The notes under the pieces were generated by a model that did not search any database, was not told where the DNA came from, and worked only from the letters and a program-made list of their open reading frames with translations. From Sphagnum compactum (taxonomy: Eukaryota > Bryophyta > Sphagnopsida > Sphagnales): a stretch of 64,000 nucleotides of DNA. The stretch is from contig OZ234499.1 of the NCBI GenBank assembly GCA_965153455.1, positions 8,676,271 through 8,740,270 on the forward strand. The letters are read 5' to 3'. A program made the translations under genes and the position numbers. Of this stretch, positions 60,493 through 64,000 are shown piece by piece. Within the stretch, counting starts at the first letter, position 1, and each line of letters starts with the position of its first letter.

Positions 60493-62117
60493 ACTCTATG
60501 AAGTTTCTAATCCGAACATGCTTATCAATTTGTAATGTCGTTCTTTCGGTAATGCCTTGGTAAGCACATCCGCCACCATCTCTTCTGTTGAACAATATTC
60601 GAATGTAACTTCGCCATTTTCAACTCGTTCTCGAACAAAGTGATGTTGAACATCAATGTGCTTTGTTCGAGCATGTTGCGTGGGATTCTTCGTCAATGAT
60701 ATTGCACCTTGGTTGTCACATCGAATCACCATCGCCTTCTTCTCTTTTATGTACCCTAATTCTTTCATGAACTTTGTCATCCATATGGCTTCCTTGGTAG
60801 CTTATCTACTTGCCATGTATTCGGCCTCCGTCGTTGACAAAGCGATTGTGGATTGTCGTTTGCTACTCCACGAAATGGCTCCACCTCCCATCATGAATAC
60901 AAACCCTGTGGTGGATCTCCTATCCTCAAGGTCACCGGCCCAATCCGTATCACAATATCCGACCACATTTTTAGGTGATAATCCTCCGAAGCGTAATTTG
61001 AATTGCAATGTGCCTTGCAAGTATCGAGAAATGCGCTTCACCGCAATCCAATGTTCTAGGCTTGGATTGGCCATGTGTTGACTTACTACGCTTATTGGGT
61101 ATGCCAAATCGGGTCGAGTACACAACATGGCATACATCAAGGATCCCACAGCTTGTTGATAAGGAACCTTCACCATTTGATCATCCTTGTTCATATTCTT
61201 CTTCAACTTCGTCTTGAGATCAAGTGGCACTCCGATGGCTTTGCAATCCTCCATGCGAAAGCGTTTGAGAATCTCCTTGAGATACCCAATTTGGTTGATG
61301 TAAAGAAGACGTTGTGCACGATCTCTTTCCACTTCCATGCCAAGGAAAAAATGCAAATCACCAAGATCCTTCATTTCAAACTTTCGAGAAAGTTCTTCCT
61401 TCACTTGCAAAAGCTTATCCTTATCATCGCACACCAAGATGAGATCATCCACGTAGACGACGATGAAAAATTTCACATCCTCCACTTGCGCAACATAGAC
61501 GCTAAAGTCCGCATCACTTTTCGTAAACTCGATGCTTTTTAAGAAAGCGTCTAGTTTTTGATTCCAAGCCCTTGGAGATTGTTTCAAGGCATACAATGAC
61601 TTGTGAAGCTTACACACAAGATGTTGACCTTCACGTGTGAATCCTTCGGGTTGCTCCATGTAGATTTCCTCTTCAAGGTCACCATTGAGAAATGCGGTTT
61701 TGACGTCCATTTGATGAATCTCCATGTCTTCAATGGCCGCTAGTGCAAGGATACAACGAATTGACACAAACTTTGCAACGGGTGCAAAAGTTTCATTGTA
61801 ATCGACTCCAAATGTTTGGGTGAAACCTCTTGCCACAAGTCTCGCCTTGTACCGTTCGACTTCACCATCGACCCCATGTTTGATTTTGAACACCCATTTG
61901 CAAGAAATGGGTTTTCTACCATTGGGGAGTGGCACCAAGGACCAAGTGTTGTTGACAAGAAGAGACTCGTATTCTTCTTGCATGGCAATCTCCCACTTCT
62001 TTGCATCTTCGCCATTCAACGCCTCTTCCACGGTTTGGGGTTCTTCCGAAAATGCCATGGTGGCTCGTTCCACCTCTTTGGTGGCCACCCACCAATCAGG
62101 AGGCCACTCCTTACGTT
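60493..62117 (-). pseudogene. T1 copia Pol (reverse transcriptase and RNase H), nearly intact
   Basis: Minus-strand frame of about 540 codons, open from 62117 to the stop near 60496 apart from one TAA near 60800 inside RNase H. Reverse transcriptase features in order: WEIAMQEEYESLLVNNTW, CKWVFKIKHGVDGEVERYKA, RLVARGFTQTFGVDYNETFA, the catalytic-aspartate region HQMDVKTAFLNGDLEEEIYM, and the palm YVDD motif in FFIVVYVDDLILV. Then follow GVPLDLKTK, VGSLMYAMLCTRPDLAYP, and RNase H with YCDTDWAGD, TTEAEYMA and CDNQGAISL. The upstream part (gag, protease, integrase) is cut off by insertion of the T1 element at 62118. With one stop it is the least damaged coding unit of the nest. Confidence 0.93.
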
Positions 62118-62590
62118 TGTTAGAAATACTATTTGTTTCGAATTCCCAATGTGGATGAATGTGTTAAACATTCATAAATAGGATGAATAGTATACACATC
62201 CTTGTAGTTGTTAGGTTAGGATTTAGAAGTGGAGTCTACTTAGGGTTTGGCGGCGGCTAGGGTTAGGGTTAGGCGGCGGCTAGGTTTAGGGTTTGGTGGC
62301 GGCTAGGGTTAAGGTTTGGTGGCGGCTAGGTCAGGGTTAAGTGGCGGCTACTGCAGGGTTAGGAGATAGTATATAATGGAGTGGTTTTGAATTGTCTTTC
62401 ATTCTTTCCTTTCATGGTTGTTGAGTGCACATAGAACCTTCAAGCTTTGTTAGTTGTTGCAAGCCATAGTTTTATGATTGTAGCATTTGAAGCATACAAC
62501 CTTTGTAATCTTCTTTTAGTTAATACAATTGTTCCATTTCATGAACCTTGAGTGTTGCATTTCTTGCTTGTTTTCAAGTTGTTTCCAATA
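62118..62590 (+). mobile_element. T1 LTR E (5' LTR of a deleted element)
   Basis: Runs from TGTTAGAAATACTATTTG to GTTTCCAATA. It has about five U3 units at 62240-62365 and TATATAA at 62370-62376. It interrupts the minus-strand T1 pol, and the leader follows directly. The possible 5-bp target duplicate on the left is ACGTT (62113-62117); its partner lies beyond the window. Confidence 0.9.
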
Positions 62591-63810
62591 GGTTATGGGC
62601 CCACACCAAGCAAGAGAAAGGACATTGTGTTAGAACAAGAAGTAGTGAAAGGTTTGAGCTTGTATTGCATAGGAAAAAGGAGAGAATCCTTTTGAAACAA
62701 GGTTCTTAGTTTGCAAAGGGAGAGAGAGTTCATTTCCAAGTGGTGGCATACAAGGAGCTTGTAACAAGAAGCATTGAATTTATCAAGAGTGAGGCGGATC
62801 CTAGTGTGTACGTTGCACAAGTGGGAGATGTGAAGTTTTTCATTGTGGTCTATGTGGACGACCTCATTTTGGTGTGCAACGATCAAAACAAACTTTTCCA
62901 AATCAAAGAGGAATTGAGTCAAAAGTTTGAAATGAAGGACCTCAGGGAGTTGCATTTCTTTTTGGGGATGGAAGTGGAAAGGAGTCGTGATGAAAGACTC
63001 CTACGCATCAACCAAATCAAATACCTCAAGGAAATATTGAAGCGGTTTCGAATGGAGGAATGTAAGCCCATTGGAGTTCCATTGGATCCCAAGGTGAAGT
63101 TACAAAGGAATGTGAATGGAAATGATGAATCAAAGGGATTTCCATATCAACAAGCGGTTGGGTCTTTGATGTATGCCATGTTGTGCACACGACCCGACTT
63201 GGCATACCCAATAAGCGTGTTGAGTCAACACATGGCGAACCCTAACATGGAGCATTGGATGGCCGTCAAACGAATCTTTCGATATTTGCAAGGTACATTG
63301 CAAATGAAATTACAATTTGGTGGAACACCATCCAAGGAAGTTCTTGGATATTGTGATGCGGATTGGGGTGGTGATCTTGAAGATAGGAGGTCCACCACAG
63401 GGTTTGTTTTCATGATTGGAGGTGGAGCCATTTCTTGGAGTAGCAAACGACAACCCACAATAGCATTGTCCACCACGGAGGCGGAATACATGGCGAACAC
63501 GCAAGCCACAAAAGAAGCCATATGGATAACAAAATTGATGATGGATTTAGGATACATGGAGGAGAAGAAAATGATGGTGATTCGATGCGACAATCAAGGT
63601 GCGATATCATTGACCAAGAATCCCACTCACCATGCACGAACAAAACACATTGATGTACAACATCATTTTGTTCGAGAACGAGTTGAAAATGGAGAAGTTC
63701 GATTTGAATATTGTCCAACCGAACACATGGTGGCGGATGTCCTTACTAAGGCATTATCTAAAGAACGACATCATAAGTTGATAAACATGTTCGGATTAGA
63801 AACTTCATAG
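62591..63810 (+). pseudogene. T1 internal region with a large deletion: leader joined to reverse transcriptase C-terminus and RNase H
   Basis: The leader (GGTTATGGGCCCACACC onwards) matches 58851-59035, then breaks near 62760 and joins SIEFIKSEADPSVYVAQVGD, a point about two thirds into reverse transcriptase. From there the frame is open for about 350 codons: YVDD in FFIVVYVDDLILV, GVPLDPKVK, YCDADWGGD, TTEAEYMA, CDNQGAISL, ending FGLETS at 63810. Gag, protease, integrase and the first part of reverse transcriptase are missing. The open frame has no ATG near its 5' end; the first in-frame ATG (about 62929) lies after YVDD. So it could move only with help from an intact relative. Confidence 0.9.
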
Positions 63811-63818
63811 AGTGGGAG

Positions 63819-64000
63819 TGTTAGAAATACTATTCGTTTCTAATTCCCAATGTTGATGAATGTGTTAAACATTCATCAAAAGGATGAATAGTATACACAT
63901 CCTTGTAGTTGTTAGGTTAGGGTTTAGAAATGGAGACTACTTAGGGTTTGGCGGCGGCTAGGGTTAGGGTTAGGCGGCGGCTAGGTTTAGGGTTTGGTGG
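63819..64000 (+). mobile_element. T1 LTR F (3' LTR, cut by window end)
   Basis: Begins TGTTAGAAATACTATTCG after the purine tract AGAGTGGGAG and runs into the U3 minisatellite at the window edge. It pairs with LTR E as the other end of the deleted element. Confidence 0.9.

Overview
The window reads as nuclear DNA of a land plant. It holds one intron-rich gene of plant type, plus Ty1/copia, Ty3/gypsy, CACTA and MULE-like transposon debris in AT-rich sequence. The single clear host gene is a kinesin-4 whose stalk carries blocks that I associate with the KIF7/KIF27 branch. That branch elsewhere goes with cilia, so a plant lineage with swimming sperm (bryophyte, lycophyte, fern or similar) is a reasonable guess. 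It is an inference only. There are no bacterial features, rRNA genes or CRISPR arrays, and I could not support any tRNA.

Layout. 1-365: end of an unidentified interspersed repeat ('family U'). 366-2240: decayed CACTA transposase on the minus strand, split by a 154-bp MITE at 1828-1981. 2.2-6.7 kb: AT-rich sequence without a recognisable gene. 6.7-21 kb: kinesin-4 gene, 27 inferred exons joining in frame to about 1,538 residues; its last intron holds two strong hairpins. 21-27.6 kb: mostly unassigned, with one candidate signal-peptide exon on the minus strand at 25388-25574. 27.6-29.8 kb: Ty3/gypsy gag-protease remnant interrupted by an 899-bp solo LTR. 29.8-37.3 kb: AT-rich, with a 70-80-bp tandem array at 32745-33352. 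37.3-39.7 kb: second copy of family U. 41.1-42.3 kb: MULE-like transposase with a SWIM zinc finger. 45.5-46.4 kb: second CACTA remnant. 46.6-47.2 kb: degenerate tandem repeats. 47.2-49.1 kb: third, inverted copy of family U. 49.1-55.8 kb: AT-rich, little recognisable. 55.8-64 kb: a dense nest of one Ty1/copia family ('T1'; six LTRs in both orientations) with a fragment of another copia element.

The kinesin is presumably a microtubule motor acting alone here; nothing else in the window works with it. The rest is transposon archaeology. Two unrelated repeat families, T1 and U, share one design: a short tandem-repeat array of variable copy number directly upstream of a TATA box. In T1 each 23-bp unit carries a telo-box and a GCC-box. 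In U a 27-bp array (10 against 4 units) lies about 145 bp upstream of a conserved TATA box and about 245 bp upstream of a small conserved open reading frame of unknown function. Family U is the best candidate for something undescribed.
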